64,000 nucleotides of DNA from Nostoc paludosum FACHB-159 (GTDB lineage Bacteria; Cyanobacteriota; Cyanobacteriia; Cyanobacteriales; Nostocaceae). Positions 1 to 8,122 of this stretch are shown here, one piece after another. A program made the position numbers and the translations under genes. How positions within the stretch are numbered: the stretch's first letter is position 1; each line of letters opens with the position of its first letter. The stretch covers positions 1-64,000 of the forward strand of contig NZ_JACJTU010000028.1 of the NCBI RefSeq assembly GCF_014698835.1, in the 5' to 3' direction. The notes below the pieces were generated by a model. That model saw nothing but the letters and a program-made list of their open reading frames with translations, had not been told where the DNA came from and made no database searches.

Positions 1-43
1 GCTCGCCTCCTTCCCCTCCCACCCGCACGATTATCATTACCAT
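1..43 (-). CDS. Possible N-terminus of a small protein leaving the window (partial)
   Basis: A minus-strand reading frame starts at an ATG at 43 (or the in-frame ATG at 37) and is open to the window edge. It reads MVMIIVRVGGEGGE. The hydrophobic start followed by a VGGEGG-like turn resembles the N-terminus of small conserved cyanobacterial proteins I have seen, but only 14 codons are visible and no clear ribosome binding site precedes it. It could be chance. Confidence 0.3.
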   Translation of the reverse strand, partial: MVMIIVRVGGEGGE

Positions 44-446
44 CTAATTTATTTTGAGTATTTTAACTGATTGACAAAATGCGCTTTATCTTAACCTATC
101 ACCGATGGAGATGTAGTGGTTGGTGGAGAAATATGAACAAGAATCCAAACCACTAACGCGAATATTGTTATTTGATAAACGATGGAATTTTGTAAGGTGT
201 GTTATCCCGTAGGCTAACGCACCTTTAATTGTTGATATTAGACCTGCCTTGAAAATAGGGACTGGGGACTGGTGACTAGGAAAGAAATATTTTCATTCCT
301 TCGTTGTGAATTTTGTTCATGGAGTCTCTTGCAAAAGTGTTTTTTGCACTCTTGTGGGAAAAGGGATACATGTTAAAGGGAAAAGGAAAATACCAAACCT
401 TTCCCCCTTTCCCTTTCCCCTTTCCCCGACTTCTGCAAGAAGTCTA
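44..446. other. Gene-free stretch
   Basis: I see no gene here. The stretch holds a GTAGGCTAACGCACC motif near 209-223 that recurs in degenerate form near 35250, and a purine-rich/pyrimidine-rich inverted stretch (about 355-430, GGGAAAAGG runs then CCCTTTCCCC runs) that could fold into a long imperfect hairpin. Confidence 0.5.
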
Positions 447-746
447 TTAAAGTACTTGCTTGAGTAAAGCTATCCACATATCAGACGGATAGGAGTAGTA
501 ATCAATCTCCTCAATTTGATATTGATAAGATTCACTGCCTTGTCGTAAAATGATGCGATCGCTAGCTTTAACACCGTTACCTACTCCAGTCATGTAGCCG
601 ATTCTTCCTTCATTGACTCGCTCAAATACATAGTCACTTCCACAGATTTTTTGGCTATAATCATGTGTTTTATTGTGGTGTTTTAATTCTTTTAGCGGAG
701 AGGTTAGCAGTCCTAACTTATTGAAGAAACTAAAACTTAAATTCAT
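447..746 (-). CDS. Hypothetical protein, 99 aa
   Basis: Family not recognised. The protein is soluble-looking with no signal peptide or membrane span. Its second half (SDRIILRQGSESYQYQIEEI then a Tyr-rich end) reads like a small beta-rich fold. The frame is intact and the composition is protein-like. It stands alone, with gene-free DNA on both sides. It could be a lineage-restricted gene. Confidence 0.5.
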   Translation of the reverse strand: MNLSFSFFNKLGLLTSPLKELKHHNKTHDYSQKICGSDYVFERVNEGRIGYMTGVGNGVKASDRIILRQGSESYQYQIEEIDYYSYPSDMWIALLKQVL

Positions 747-944
747 ATAGTTTGTATTAAAAAATTAAGTTAAAAATATTTCTTAAAAAAATTTAATAAT
801 TAATGCCTAAGACTTATGAATGTTGAACTTTTCGCAAACTCTATCTTATGTTGAAAAGTCATTCTCTGTCACTACTAATTAGGATATATATTTAGCCAAG
901 AAAATTTTTTGAATATCGTATTTATTGATTACTTGATTTTCTTC

Positions 945-1107
945 GAGCTTGAGCATCTAGTACAACACCAGAGATAATAGCGGCTAACTGTTGATTAACA
1001 ATTTAAATCTACAGCAGTATTAACCGCAGCCTCAACTGTAAAATCACCGAATTATTCAATAAGATTGGCTAAATTTAGAGATTTTTCACGGAATTTGTTA
1101 AGATTTA
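945..1107 (-). pseudogene. Decayed coding remnant
   Basis: On the minus strand one frame reads INLNKFREKSLNLANLIE, a TAA, then FGDFTVEAAVNTAVDLN. A neighbouring frame continues QQLAAIISGVVLDAQARRKS. Joining them needs one in-frame stop changed (TAA for CAA) and a small frameshift near 1000, where TGTTAAT sits between AAT and CAACAG. The joined product looks like a normal amphipathic protein segment, so this is probably the relic of a gene. I do not recognise the family. Confidence 0.35.
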
Positions 1108-1168
1108 TTCACTAAAATTTTATGTCTGCGAAATTTAGTATATATGTCTTTTTGAAAATAAATATATT

Positions 1169-1771
1169 TTAGTTTACACTTGGGAGTTTGAGGGCTATAT
1201 CTACCTGTTTTAGTAATACTTCTAGGCTGGAAGAGTTATCTAAAACTATATTTGCACGGGCGAGTTTTTCTGCGATAGATAGTTGACTATTAATCCGGAC
1301 TTGTGCTTGTTCTTGATTCAATTGGTTTCGTTGCATCAATCTCTGTAGTTGTTGTTCTTGAGAACAATGTACTACCCAAATTTCTGTAACCAAATCAGTC
1401 ATCCCAGCCTCAAATAACAGAGGCACTACTAACACCAGTATTGGTGAAGAGGATTGGGTAATTGCTTCAAGAAAGCGATCGCGCACATAAGGATGAATCA
1501 AACTCTCTATCCAGTTACGTTCATCTTGGCGATTAAAAATAATTTCGCCTAGCTTTTGGCGGTTGAGGTTGCCATCTGCTAGTAAAATTTGTTGCCCGTA
1601 ACGTTGGGCGATCGCACCAAGAATAGGCGAACCCACTGACACTGCTTCCCTAGCATAAATATCTGCATCCAAAATCGGCAGCTTATAACTGCTAGCTAAA
1701 TAATTGGTGACGGTGGTTTTGCCTGTGGCAATACCTCCAGTTAAGCCGATTATGCGTTTTGTCATTGTCAT
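1169..1771 (-). CDS. coaE: Dephospho-CoA kinase
   Basis: This enzyme phosphorylates the ribose 3'-hydroxyl of dephospho-CoA, the last step of coenzyme A synthesis, in the cytosol. The P-loop is at residues 11-18 (GGIATGKT), preceded by the family's IGLTGGI start. A DADIYAR motif near residue 35, the lid region near 130-150 (RLMQRNQLNQEQAQVRI) and 200 aa length all match CoaE. ATGs occur at codons 1 and 3; either may be used. The start abuts a block of short tandem repeats, so its upstream region has been invaded by repeat DNA. It lies downstream of the cobA-hemD gene on the same strand, about 170 bp away, with no obvious functional link. Confidence 0.95.
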   Translation of the reverse strand: MTMTKRIIGLTGGIATGKTTVTNYLASSYKLPILDADIYAREAVSVGSPILGAIAQRYGQQILLADGNLNRQKLGEIIFNRQDERNWIESLIHPYVRDRFLEAITQSSSPILVLVVPLLFEAGMTDLVTEIWVVHCSQEQQLQRLMQRNQLNQEQAQVRINSQLSIAEKLARANIVLDNSSSLEVLLKQVDIALKLPSVN

Positions 1772-1962
1772 TAGTCATTGGGCATTGGGCATGGGGCATG
1801 GGGCATGGGGAGGTGTGGGAGGTGACGGAGGTGTGGGAGGGGTGGGAAGAGACGGGGGCATAAATTCTCTTTCTCCCTACACTCCCCCATCTCCCCACAC
1901 TCCCCCATCTCCCCACACTCCCCCATCTCCCCAGTCCCCAGTCACCAGTCACCAGTCCCTAC
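1772..1962. repeat. Dispersed G-rich/C-rich inverted repeat block (STRR type)
   Basis: This block consists of GGGCATGGGGCATGGGG and GTGGGAGG units, a GCATAAATTCTCTTT core, then the complementary CTCCCCCATCTCCCC and CAGTCACCAGTC units. The arms can pair into a long imperfect hairpin. A second copy with the same core lies at 61482-61690 and a weaker relative at 52430-52512. Short tandem repeats of this kind are typical of heterocystous cyanobacteria. Confidence 0.8.
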
Positions 1963-3552
1963 TCCCCACTTTATCAACGCTTCGGTTAAACCATCTAAAG
2001 TGTATTCTTGGGCTTCGACATCTACACGTCCGAATAAGGAATGGCAGGTTTGGGAAGTTTGAGGGCCGATGGAGGCAATACAAACACCATCTAACAATTG
2101 ACTAGTATGAGACTTATTCGGAAATATGTTGTTAGTAAGTTGGCAGAAAAATTGTACAGTTTTAGAACTGGCAAAGGTAATTACATCTACCTTGCGGTTT
2201 TGCAAAGCTAATTGTGCCGCAGGTGGGATACTGCTGGGACAACAAGATTGATATGCTGCAACTTCTATTATTTCTGCACCTTTAGTAGTTAATTCTTTAA
2301 CCAAAATTTCTCTGCCGCCGCTTTCAACTCTGGGAAATAAAATCTTTTTACCAGATAATTCTTCTGGAAAATTTTCCACTAAAGAATCAGCGACGAAGTT
2401 AGAAGGAATAAAATCTGGTTGCAAAGAATATTGCTTAAGACATTGGGCTGTTTTTTCGCCAACAACGGCAATTTTGACGCCAGCCAAAGCACGGCTATCT
2501 TTACCTTGGGCGATTAGTCTGGCAAAAAAGTAGTCTACACCATTGGTAGAAGTAAGAATTAACCAATCGAAGCTAGATATATTAGCGATCGCATTATCTA
2601 AATTTTCCCAACTCGAAGGTGGGCAAATTTCTAAGGTAGGCATTTCGATAACGGTTGCACCTAAAGCCATGAGACGATTGCTAAATTGATTTGATTGTCC
2701 GACTGAACGTGTCACCAAGATTGTTTTGCCAGCAAGGGGAGATGAGGGGGATGAAGGAAAAGGGGGGAGGTTAGTTGACATAGGTTGAGCTGTGGGAATA
2801 CTGGCGTGCCTTTCTCTATATATATTCTCAGGTTGCAAGTACTTCCGTAGCCCAACAACTTCGCCAATCACAATTACGGCTGGGGAAAGAGATAATCCGG
2901 TGATTTGTTCGCAAATATTCCCCAGTTGTGCTGTCCAAATTTGTTGCTCTGGTGTCCCTGCCCAGCGGATGATGGCTATGGGTGTCAAATGCGATCGCCC
3001 ATATCGCAACAGTTGATTTACAATTTCCCGTATCTGTTGCCCTCCCATCAAAATTACCAGTGTTTCTAACCGCGATAGCGCCTCCCAGTCTAAAGCCTCT
3101 ACTTCGTGGGCTGTAAATACTACAAAAGTGCGACTTAAAACCGGATCTGTAAGGGGAATTCCTGCCAATAACGGTGCTGCAAGGGCTGAGGAAATTCCTG
3201 GTACTAGTTCAAAATCACAACCAGATGCTTTCAATGCTTCAATTTCGGAAGTACAACGCCCAAAAATCAAAGGATCGCCTGATTTGAGCCGTATAACTTG
3301 TTTCCCTTCTTGGCAGTAATTTACGAGTAACTTATTAATTTCTGCTTGACTGGTACTAGGTTTACCACCCCGTTTGCCAACATCTATTTTCAAGCAATCA
3401 AGTGGTACGCATTGTAATAATTGAGCATCTACCAAAGCATCGTAGACTAGCACCTCAGCAGCAGCCAAGAGATTGTAAGCTTTTACCGTCAGGTACGCTA
3501 CATCTCCAGGCCCAGCACCTACGAGATAGACTTTGCCTTTGTTATTTGTCAT
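1942..3552 (-). CDS. cobA-hemD: Fused uroporphyrinogen-III C-methyltransferase / uroporphyrinogen-III synthase
   Basis: This is a two-domain tetrapyrrole enzyme. Residues about 5-245 are the SAM-dependent methyltransferase (CobA/SUMT): VYLVGAGPGD start, VIRLKSGDPLIFGR and VPGISSALAAP motifs. It turns uroporphyrinogen III into precorrin-2 for siroheme and cobalamin. Residues about 275-530 are HemD, which cyclises hydroxymethylbilane: GKTILVTRS, FDWLILTSTNGVDYF and VDVITFASSKTVQFF. The linker is Pro/Ser-rich. The fusion puts the branch-point substrate and the first methylation in one polypeptide. The last codons (WGVGTGDW and the stop) are read from GACTGGTGACTGG repeats, so repeat DNA reaches into the 3' end. 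Confidence 0.93.
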   Translation of the reverse strand: MTNNKGKVYLVGAGPGDVAYLTVKAYNLLAAAEVLVYDALVDAQLLQCVPLDCLKIDVGKRGGKPSTSQAEINKLLVNYCQEGKQVIRLKSGDPLIFGRCTSEIEALKASGCDFELVPGISSALAAPLLAGIPLTDPVLSRTFVVFTAHEVEALDWEALSRLETLVILMGGQQIREIVNQLLRYGRSHLTPIAIIRWAGTPEQQIWTAQLGNICEQITGLSLSPAVIVIGEVVGLRKYLQPENIYRERHASIPTAQPMSTNLPPFPSSPSSPLAGKTILVTRSVGQSNQFSNRLMALGATVIEMPTLEICPPSSWENLDNAIANISSFDWLILTSTNGVDYFFARLIAQGKDSRALAGVKIAVVGEKTAQCLKQYSLQPDFIPSNFVADSLVENFPEELSGKKILFPRVESGGREILVKELTTKGAEIIEVAAYQSCCPSSIPPAAQLALQNRKVDVITFASSKTVQFFCQLTNNIFPNKSHTSQLLDGVCIASIGPQTSQTCHSLFGRVDVEAQEYTLDGLTEALIKWGVGTGDW

Positions 3553-3629
3553 TAGTCATTAATTATTGGGCATTAGTTATTCTCCGCATCTCCTCATCTT
3601 CCTATGCCCCATGCCCCATGCCCCATGCC

Positions 3630-4712
3630 CTACTCCCCACTCCCCTTTAATTTTTCAATTAATCGATCGATTTGCTCAACCATCTCGTTGTTTTCCTCAG
3701 CTTGGAATAATTCTCTGGCTTTTTTGAAGTTGACGATCGCTTCTTGTGTTTGTTGTTCTCTTCCCAGAGTAATTGCCAGATTATAGTAAGCGTATGCATA
3801 GTCGGGTAAAATGCTGATGGCTTTTTTATAATGTGCGATCGCTTCTTGGGGCTTACCTCGATCATCCATAGCGTTTGCTAAACCGGTGTAAGCTTGTGCG
3901 TGTTTGGGATCGAGGCGAATTGCTTGGGTGTAGTCGGCTATTGCTTCGTCGAGCTTACCTTGAGCGTAAAAAGCACTTGCTAAATTATAGTGAGCGTCTC
4001 CATCTTGGGAATCGACGCTAATGGCTTGTTGGTACTGGGCGATGGCTTCTTCTAGTTTGCCTTCGGCGTACAAAACATTTCCCAAGGCATTATAACTGGC
4101 GGCATTTTTGGGATTGAGACGAATCGCCGTTGTATACTCTGCCACTGCTTCTGCTGGCTTTCCTTGAGCATAGAAGGCGTTCCCTAAGTAATAGTGAGCT
4201 TCTGCATGTTTGGGATCGACGCTAATAGCTTGTTTGTATTCAGTAATTGCTTCTGGAAATTTTCCTTGAACGTAGAGAGCATTTCCTAAGAAAAAATGAG
4301 CTTTGGCAAATTTAGGATCGATGCTGATGGCTTTTTGATATTGTGCGATCGCTTCTTGTGGCTTACCTCCATCGTCGAGAGTATTTCCTAAAGCCACATA
4401 AGCTTCCACAAATTTTGGTTCTAGTTGAATTGCTTTGCGAAAAGCCGCCTCTGCTCCTTTTAAATCTCCTTGTTTGTAGAGATTGGCTCCTTGTTCAAAG
4501 TTAGCCATTGCCTTTTTATTCTGAGGAACTATGGCTTGAGGAGAGTTTTTAACTGTTGCTAAAACAGTGCTAATTTCTTTACCAAAAGCAGGGATAGCAA
4601 TGCTCAAACACCAACAGACAATAGCTTTAGCCAGGAGATTATTTATTTTCACCATTGTTATTAGTCTACCTATTTTATTTATATGCAAACTATTTTTAAT
4701 ATGATTATTCAT
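3630..4712 (-). CDS. Secreted or membrane-anchored TPR repeat protein
   Basis: The protein has 360 aa. After an N-terminal hydrophobic segment (about residues 29-43, LAKAIVCWCLSIAIPAFG) come eight 34-residue tetratricopeptide repeats from about residue 68 to 330, with the usual A/G..Y...A..P pattern (for example AHYYLGNAFYAQGK). TPRs bind partner proteins. The hydrophobic start suggests export across the inner membrane. The start at 4712 overlaps the stop of the upstream TPR gene as ATGA, which favours translational coupling. The ATG at 4655 would give a cleaner signal peptide. The partner is unknown. Confidence 0.85.
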   Translation of the reverse strand: MNNHIKNSLHINKIGRLITMVKINNLLAKAIVCWCLSIAIPAFGKEISTVLATVKNSPQAIVPQNKKAMANFEQGANLYKQGDLKGAEAAFRKAIQLEPKFVEAYVALGNTLDDGGKPQEAIAQYQKAISIDPKFAKAHFFLGNALYVQGKFPEAITEYKQAISVDPKHAEAHYYLGNAFYAQGKPAEAVAEYTTAIRLNPKNAASYNALGNVLYAEGKLEEAIAQYQQAISVDSQDGDAHYNLASAFYAQGKLDEAIADYTQAIRLDPKHAQAYTGLANAMDDRGKPQEAIAHYKKAISILPDYAYAYYNLAITLGREQQTQEAIVNFKKARELFQAEENNEMVEQIDRLIEKLKGSGE

Positions 4713-5185
4713 TCCCCATTCCTAATTTTGGCATTCATTTTCTCCAATAATTTAGCGATTTTTGCAGCTTTTTCCGGTTGACGTTGTTTTTGTAATAATT
4801 CTTTGGCTTGTTGCAGATTATTTTTCGCTTCTTCTCGTTTATCTTGTTGCATTAAAACATTTGCTAAACGCAAGTAAGCATCGGGATTTTTCGGGCTACG
4901 GCTAATCACTTCGCAAAATAATTCTTTTGCTTCTTCTACTCGGTTTTGCCGATTTAAAACATCTCCGAGAAATAAGCGCACCACATCATTAGTAGAATTG
5001 AGAGAGATAACTTTGCGAAAAGCTGCTTCTGCACCTTCATAATCTTCTGCTTGAGCAAGATTGATACCTTTTTGAAATAAATCTGAAGTAATCAAAGTCT
5101 TCCAAGCGAAATATCCAAGGATTACCAGACTGAAAGTAACTATGGTTCCGGCGATAATAGAATTAATTGGCAAGGTTTCTAACAT
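4709..5185 (-). CDS. Membrane-anchored TPR protein, 158 aa
   Basis: One N-terminal transmembrane helix (about residues 10-30, SIIAGTIVTFSLVILGYFAW) is followed by about three TPR units (GINLAQAEDYEGAEAAFRK, VRLFLGDVLNRQNRVEEA, AYLRLANVLMQQDKREEA). It overlaps the following TPR gene by 4 bp (ATGA), and its own start lies 3 bp after the stop of the phytyltransferase gene, so the three genes probably share a transcript. The TPR part could face either side of the membrane. No specific function can be assigned. Confidence 0.85.
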   Translation of the reverse strand: MLETLPINSIIAGTIVTFSLVILGYFAWKTLITSDLFQKGINLAQAEDYEGAEAAFRKVISLNSTNDVVRLFLGDVLNRQNRVEEAKELFCEVISRSPKNPDAYLRLANVLMQQDKREEAKNNLQQAKELLQKQRQPEKAAKIAKLLEKMNAKIRNGE

Positions 5186-5188
5186 TGT

Positions 5189-6169
5189 CTAAGCCAAAAG
5201 ACAGGCGATAGGAAAAATCAAATATTCGATAAAAAAGAGTTTCCAGATAAATTGATAAAACTGAGCGATCGCAGTTTTATCTTCTAAGTCTACCTTCAAA
5301 CTCCGCAACCACATCCAAAGGAGCAACCCTAAATGAGTAATTACTACAAATATGGGGTTAACCGAGGCGACGCCTAGCACAGCAACTAAAATTATGCCCA
5401 AATAGCAAACAGTTATCGTCCAAAGGGCGAGATTAAACACAGCTTTGGCGCCGAGTTGGATAGTGAAAGTAGAGATATTGTAGAGGCGATCGCCTTCCAT
5501 ATCGGGTATATCTTTAAAAATGGCGATCGCAAATGTAAACACCAAAATAAATAACGTCAACGCCCACACCGCAGGTACAATTGCTTGGCTTTGGTGGAAT
5601 GCCCAACTGTAATGCAGATACAATCCCAAATTCACAATGCTACCGCGCACCGAAAAAATGCACAGCGCCGCCCAAACAGGAAACTGCTTCAAACGAATTG
5701 GCGGTAAAGAATAAGCAGTGCCAATAGCCAAACTAATTGCCACCATCCCAAACAAAAATGGCCCAGTTAGCCACGCCACAACTAGCGCCAAAATTCCAGT
5801 AATTCCTACAATTAATTGCCCAGTTTTCCGGGAAAATTCCCCAGAAGCTAAGGGTAGATGAGGCTTATTAATCTTGTCAATTTCAACATCTTCTAATTGA
5901 TTCAGCCCCACAATGTAGACATTGCCACACAAACAAGAAACCCATGCCCCCAACAAAGGTAGCACCGAACTTGTAGAGACGCGATTCATCGCGTCTCCAT
6001 GATTCATCGCGTCTCCACCAACCGCAACGGCAATTAAAAACAAACCCAACACACTAAGACTCGTCCCGATAATCGTGTGCGGGCGAGAGAATTTCCAGAA
6101 AGCATACAACCAATCAAAAGAAAATGGAGCGGCTTTGCTTGACAAAGGACTGTTTTGAGAATGGCTCAT
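5189..6169 (-). CDS. Homogentisate phytyltransferase (UbiA family)
   Basis: This integral membrane prenyltransferase condenses homogentisate with phytyl diphosphate, the committed step of tocopherol synthesis in cyanobacteria and plastids (Slr1736/VTE2 group). It has eight or nine hydrophobic helices. The first Asp-rich motif is NQLEDVEIDKINKPHLPL and the second is FKDIPDMEGD; both bind Mg-diphosphate. The start FWKFSRPHTIIGT is typical. The loop between helices 1 and 2 (about residues 52-66, GGDAMNHGDAMNRVS) is encoded by a palindromic dispersed repeat and is not part of the family consensus. It precedes the two TPR genes with a 3-bp gap. Confidence 0.88.
   Translation of the reverse strand: MSHSQNSPLSSKAAPFSFDWLYAFWKFSRPHTIIGTSLSVLGLFLIAVAVGGDAMNHGDAMNRVSTSSVLPLLGAWVSCLCGNVYIVGLNQLEDVEIDKINKPHLPLASGEFSRKTGQLIVGITGILALVVAWLTGPFLFGMVAISLAIGTAYSLPPIRLKQFPVWAALCIFSVRGSIVNLGLYLHYSWAFHQSQAIVPAVWALTLFILVFTFAIAIFKDIPDMEGDRLYNISTFTIQLGAKAVFNLALWTITVCYLGIILVAVLGVASVNPIFVVITHLGLLLWMWLRSLKVDLEDKTAIAQFYQFIWKLFFIEYLIFPIACLLA
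5973..6016. repeat. GAGACGCGAT/ATCGCGTCTC palindromic repeat inside a coding region
   Basis: Arms GAGACGCGAT and ATCGCGTCTC are separated by TC, giving a perfect 10-bp stem. A second copy of GATTCATCGCGTCTCC follows directly. The element lies in frame in the phytyltransferase gene and encodes the repeated residues GDAMN. Elements with this sequence are common in Nostocales intergenic DNA. Confidence 0.8.
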
Positions 6170-6220
6170 GAGTAGCTTGGATACTGTATTCCGGCTTACT
6201 TTAAACCATTGTCACAGAAA

Positions 6221-6280
6221 TTGGGCATAGGGCATTGGGCATTGGGCATTGGGCATTGGGCATTGGGCATTGGGCATGTA
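6221..6280. repeat. TGGGCAT heptamer tandem array
   Basis: About eight tandem TGGGCAT units (one variant AGGGCAT) lie between the divergent phytyltransferase and the 109-aa gene. This is the heptameric STRR class known from heterocystous cyanobacteria. It is immediately followed by CTCCGCGTC and CATCTCCC units. Confidence 0.9.
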
Positions 6281-6392
6281 TTTTTCTCCGCGTCCCCGCG
6301 TTCTTGCGTCTCCCCATCTCCCCATCTCCCCATTCCTCAAGACTGTGTGATCGCAATAATAATTAAACTAGGAACTCATTTGAGTATTATTT

Positions 6393-6722
6393 ATGGAAGC
6401 TAATAGCCTGGGAAACAATAACAATCAAACACTACCATTACTCCCAGAGGCTGACACAGAACAGTTAGAAAGCGTTGTGCAGGTGTTAGCAAATGTAACT
6501 CAACTTCCTGTTGAAGTGGTTAAGCCACATTTTGATGCATTGCTTGAGCAATTGATGAAAGCAAAACAGGAGCAACCATTTTACAAAACTGCAACGGCTC
6601 TTGAGTGGATAACAGCTTTTCGGGAATGGGCAGACAGCCATAGGCGAGATACGCCTCTGCTATCAGAGTATGCTTTAAGTCGGGCAGGAATATACGATGA
6701 TGACGAGGACGAAGATATTTAA
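6393..6722 (+). CDS. Conserved hypothetical protein, 109 aa
   Basis: The protein is acidic and helical, with no signal peptide. It ends in a very acidic tail (YDDDEDEDI). The middle (EQLESVVQVLANVTQLPVEV, then EWITAFREWADSHRR) looks like a small all-alpha fold. I do not recognise a named family. It is followed on the same strand by the 158-aa gene, so they may be co-transcribed. Confidence 0.55.
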   Translation: MEANSLGNNNNQTLPLLPEADTEQLESVVQVLANVTQLPVEVVKPHFDALLEQLMKAKQEQPFYKTATALEWITAFREWADSHRRDTPLLSEYALSRAGIYDDDEDEDI

Positions 6723-6804
6723 TTCCTCATCTCCCCATACCCAAATTTGTGCGATCGCATTTTTCCGTGGGAATCATAACAAAAATTACCACGGTAAAGA
6801 TCCG

Positions 6805-7281
6805 ATGGCATACCAAAACATTACCGCCTCCCTTTCCCCAGAAGATATCCAAGAAATTAAAGCTGCCTTTGCGACTATCCAAGCAAAGATGCCTTTTCTC
6901 GTTACTCTAAGTGTCGAAGAACGACGCAAGTTATTTAAAATGGGCGATAAAAGACTAGCCTTTGTCAACACTAGCCTGATTGCTGCCCAGACTAACAAAG
7001 AAATTCTCCCAGCTAGCTTTGATTTAGATGAATTTGTCCGGGATTATCAACTAGCAGCGACGCTTACCGAACTGTTGATTGGACTGCGACAACTGACAGA
7101 ACAAGTAGATGATACTCTAATGGCAGTCGGTAGCGAAGCAATGGGCAGCAGCTTGACAGTTTATGATTACGTCAAGACAGCCGCTAAGAAAACTCCAGGT
7201 TTAAAAAGTATTGCAGAACAATTAGGCGATCGCTTTAAAGCTATCAAAAGTAAACCTGCTAAAGCTGCTGTCAATTCTTAA
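6805..7281 (+). CDS. Conserved hypothetical protein, 158 aa
   Basis: I chose the ATG at 6805 (MAYQNITASLSPEDIQEIK). The open frame extends upstream to 6697, but that part overlaps the previous gene and has repeat-like composition. The product is soluble and mostly helical: a SLSPEDIQEIKAAFATI helix, RRKLFKMGDKRLAFVN, then LTELLIGLRQLTEQVDDTLM. It ends in a Lys/Ala-rich tail. The pattern resembles small conserved proteins often found near toxin-like or repeat loci in cyanobacteria, but no function is known to me. Confidence 0.6.
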   Translation: MAYQNITASLSPEDIQEIKAAFATIQAKMPFLVTLSVEERRKLFKMGDKRLAFVNTSLIAAQTNKEILPASFDLDEFVRDYQLAATLTELLIGLRQLTEQVDDTLMAVGSEAMGSSLTVYDYVKTAAKKTPGLKSIAEQLGDRFKAIKSKPAKAAVNS

Positions 7282-7321
7282 AGGATTTTTTAAAAGCCTT
7301 TAGTGATGTAGCAAATACTTT

Positions 7322-7401
7322 GAGATCCCCCTAAATCCCCCTTAAAAAGGGGGACTTTGAGAAGTTTTCCCCCCTTTTCAAGGGGGGTTAGGGGGGATCT
7401 C
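7322..7401. repeat. GGGGGATC-type palindromic element, copy 1
   Basis: The terminal arms GAGATCCCCCTAAATCCCCC and GGGGGGTTAGGGGGGATCTC are inverted repeats with few mismatches. Inner runs CCCCCTTAAAAAGGGGG and CCCCCCTTTTCAAGGGGGG can form secondary hairpins. The same family occurs at 7825-8038 and in the core of the 114-bp elements at 12211 and 33620. Confidence 0.85.
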
Positions 7402-7459
7402 GAATGACTATGCACCTTAACCGAGCAGTATTGGGTAAGGAGTATAAACACTAGAAACT

Positions 7460-7846
7460 ATGACAAACAAACTCAATAGCAGCAATCACCATTTACCTTA
7501 CAATCCAAAGCTTGTAGAAAGAGCGAAAGAACTTCGTAAAAATATGACCCCAGCAGAAAAAAAGCTGTGGTATGAATATTTGAGAAATTTTCAATATCGG
7601 GTTTTAAGGCAAAGACCGATTAATCATTTCATAGTTGATTTCTACTGTCCTACTTTAAAAACAGTCATTGAAGTTGATGGAGATAGCCATTTTACAGATG
7701 AAGGTCAAGATTACGATCTGGAGAGAACAAACATTTTGGAAGGCTATGGTTTAAAGATTATTAGGTTTACAAATAGTCAAGTTTTAAATCACTTTGATAG
7801 TGTCTGTGAGCAGATACAGCGTCTGATCCCCCCTAACCCCCCTTAA
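7460..7846 (+). CDS. DUF559 (Vsr/PD-(D/E)xK-like) endonuclease-domain protein
   Basis: The 128-aa protein matches the DUF559 family of very-short-patch-repair-like nucleases. Visible signatures are NMTPAEKKLWYEYLRN (residues 28-43), FIVDFYCPTLKTVIEVDG (57-74; candidate metal residues D60, E71, D73) and H77, then the C-terminal GLKIIRFTNSQVL strand-helix. Biochemical role in this family is largely unknown. The last residues (RLIPPNPP) and the stop are read from the CCCCCCTAACCCCCC repeat, and another copy of the same repeat family lies 58 bp before the start. The gene is therefore closed in by the repeat family on both sides, which suggests movement together or a dependence on the repeat. Confidence 0.85.
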   Translation: MTNKLNSSNHHLPYNPKLVERAKELRKNMTPAEKKLWYEYLRNFQYRVLRQRPINHFIVDFYCPTLKTVIEVDGDSHFTDEGQDYDLERTNILEGYGLKIIRFTNSQVLNHFDSVCEQIQRLIPPNPP

Positions 7847-8038
7847 AAAAGGGGGGAACCGGAATCAAAGTCAAAGTCCTCCTTCTTAAATCAAAGTCAA
7901 AGTCCCCCTTCTTAAATCAAAGTCAAAGTCCCCCTTCTTAAATCAAAGTCAAAGTCCTCCTTCTTAAATCAAAGTCAAAGTCCTCCTTCTTAAATCAAAG
8001 TCAAAGTCCCCCTTCTTAAGGGGGATTTAGGGGGATCT
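7825..8038. repeat. GGGGGATC-type palindromic element, copy 2, with internal 26-bp tandem array
   Basis: The outer arms GATCCCCCCTAACCCCCC and GGGGGATTTAGGGGGATC pair as inverted repeats. Between them a 26-bp unit (starts TCAAAGTCAAAGTCC, ends CCTTCTTAAA) is repeated about six times from 7865 to 8018, with only a C/T change among copies. The left arm overlaps the 3' end of the DUF559 gene. Confidence 0.9.
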
Positions 8039-8122
8039 AAAACGTTTTGCTACCGAGGAGAGGACTTTTCAAATATCCCCTTAACCGAATCGTATTGAGA
8101 GTCTCCTAATTTGCAAAACGAG

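Noticed and set aside
1704..2105. 133-codon plus-strand frame
   Set aside because: It is antisense to coaE and cobA-hemD and crosses the repeat block.
7865..8018. Regularly spaced repeats resembling a CRISPR array
   Set aside because: The 26-bp units are directly tandem with no spacers, and no cas gene is nearby.
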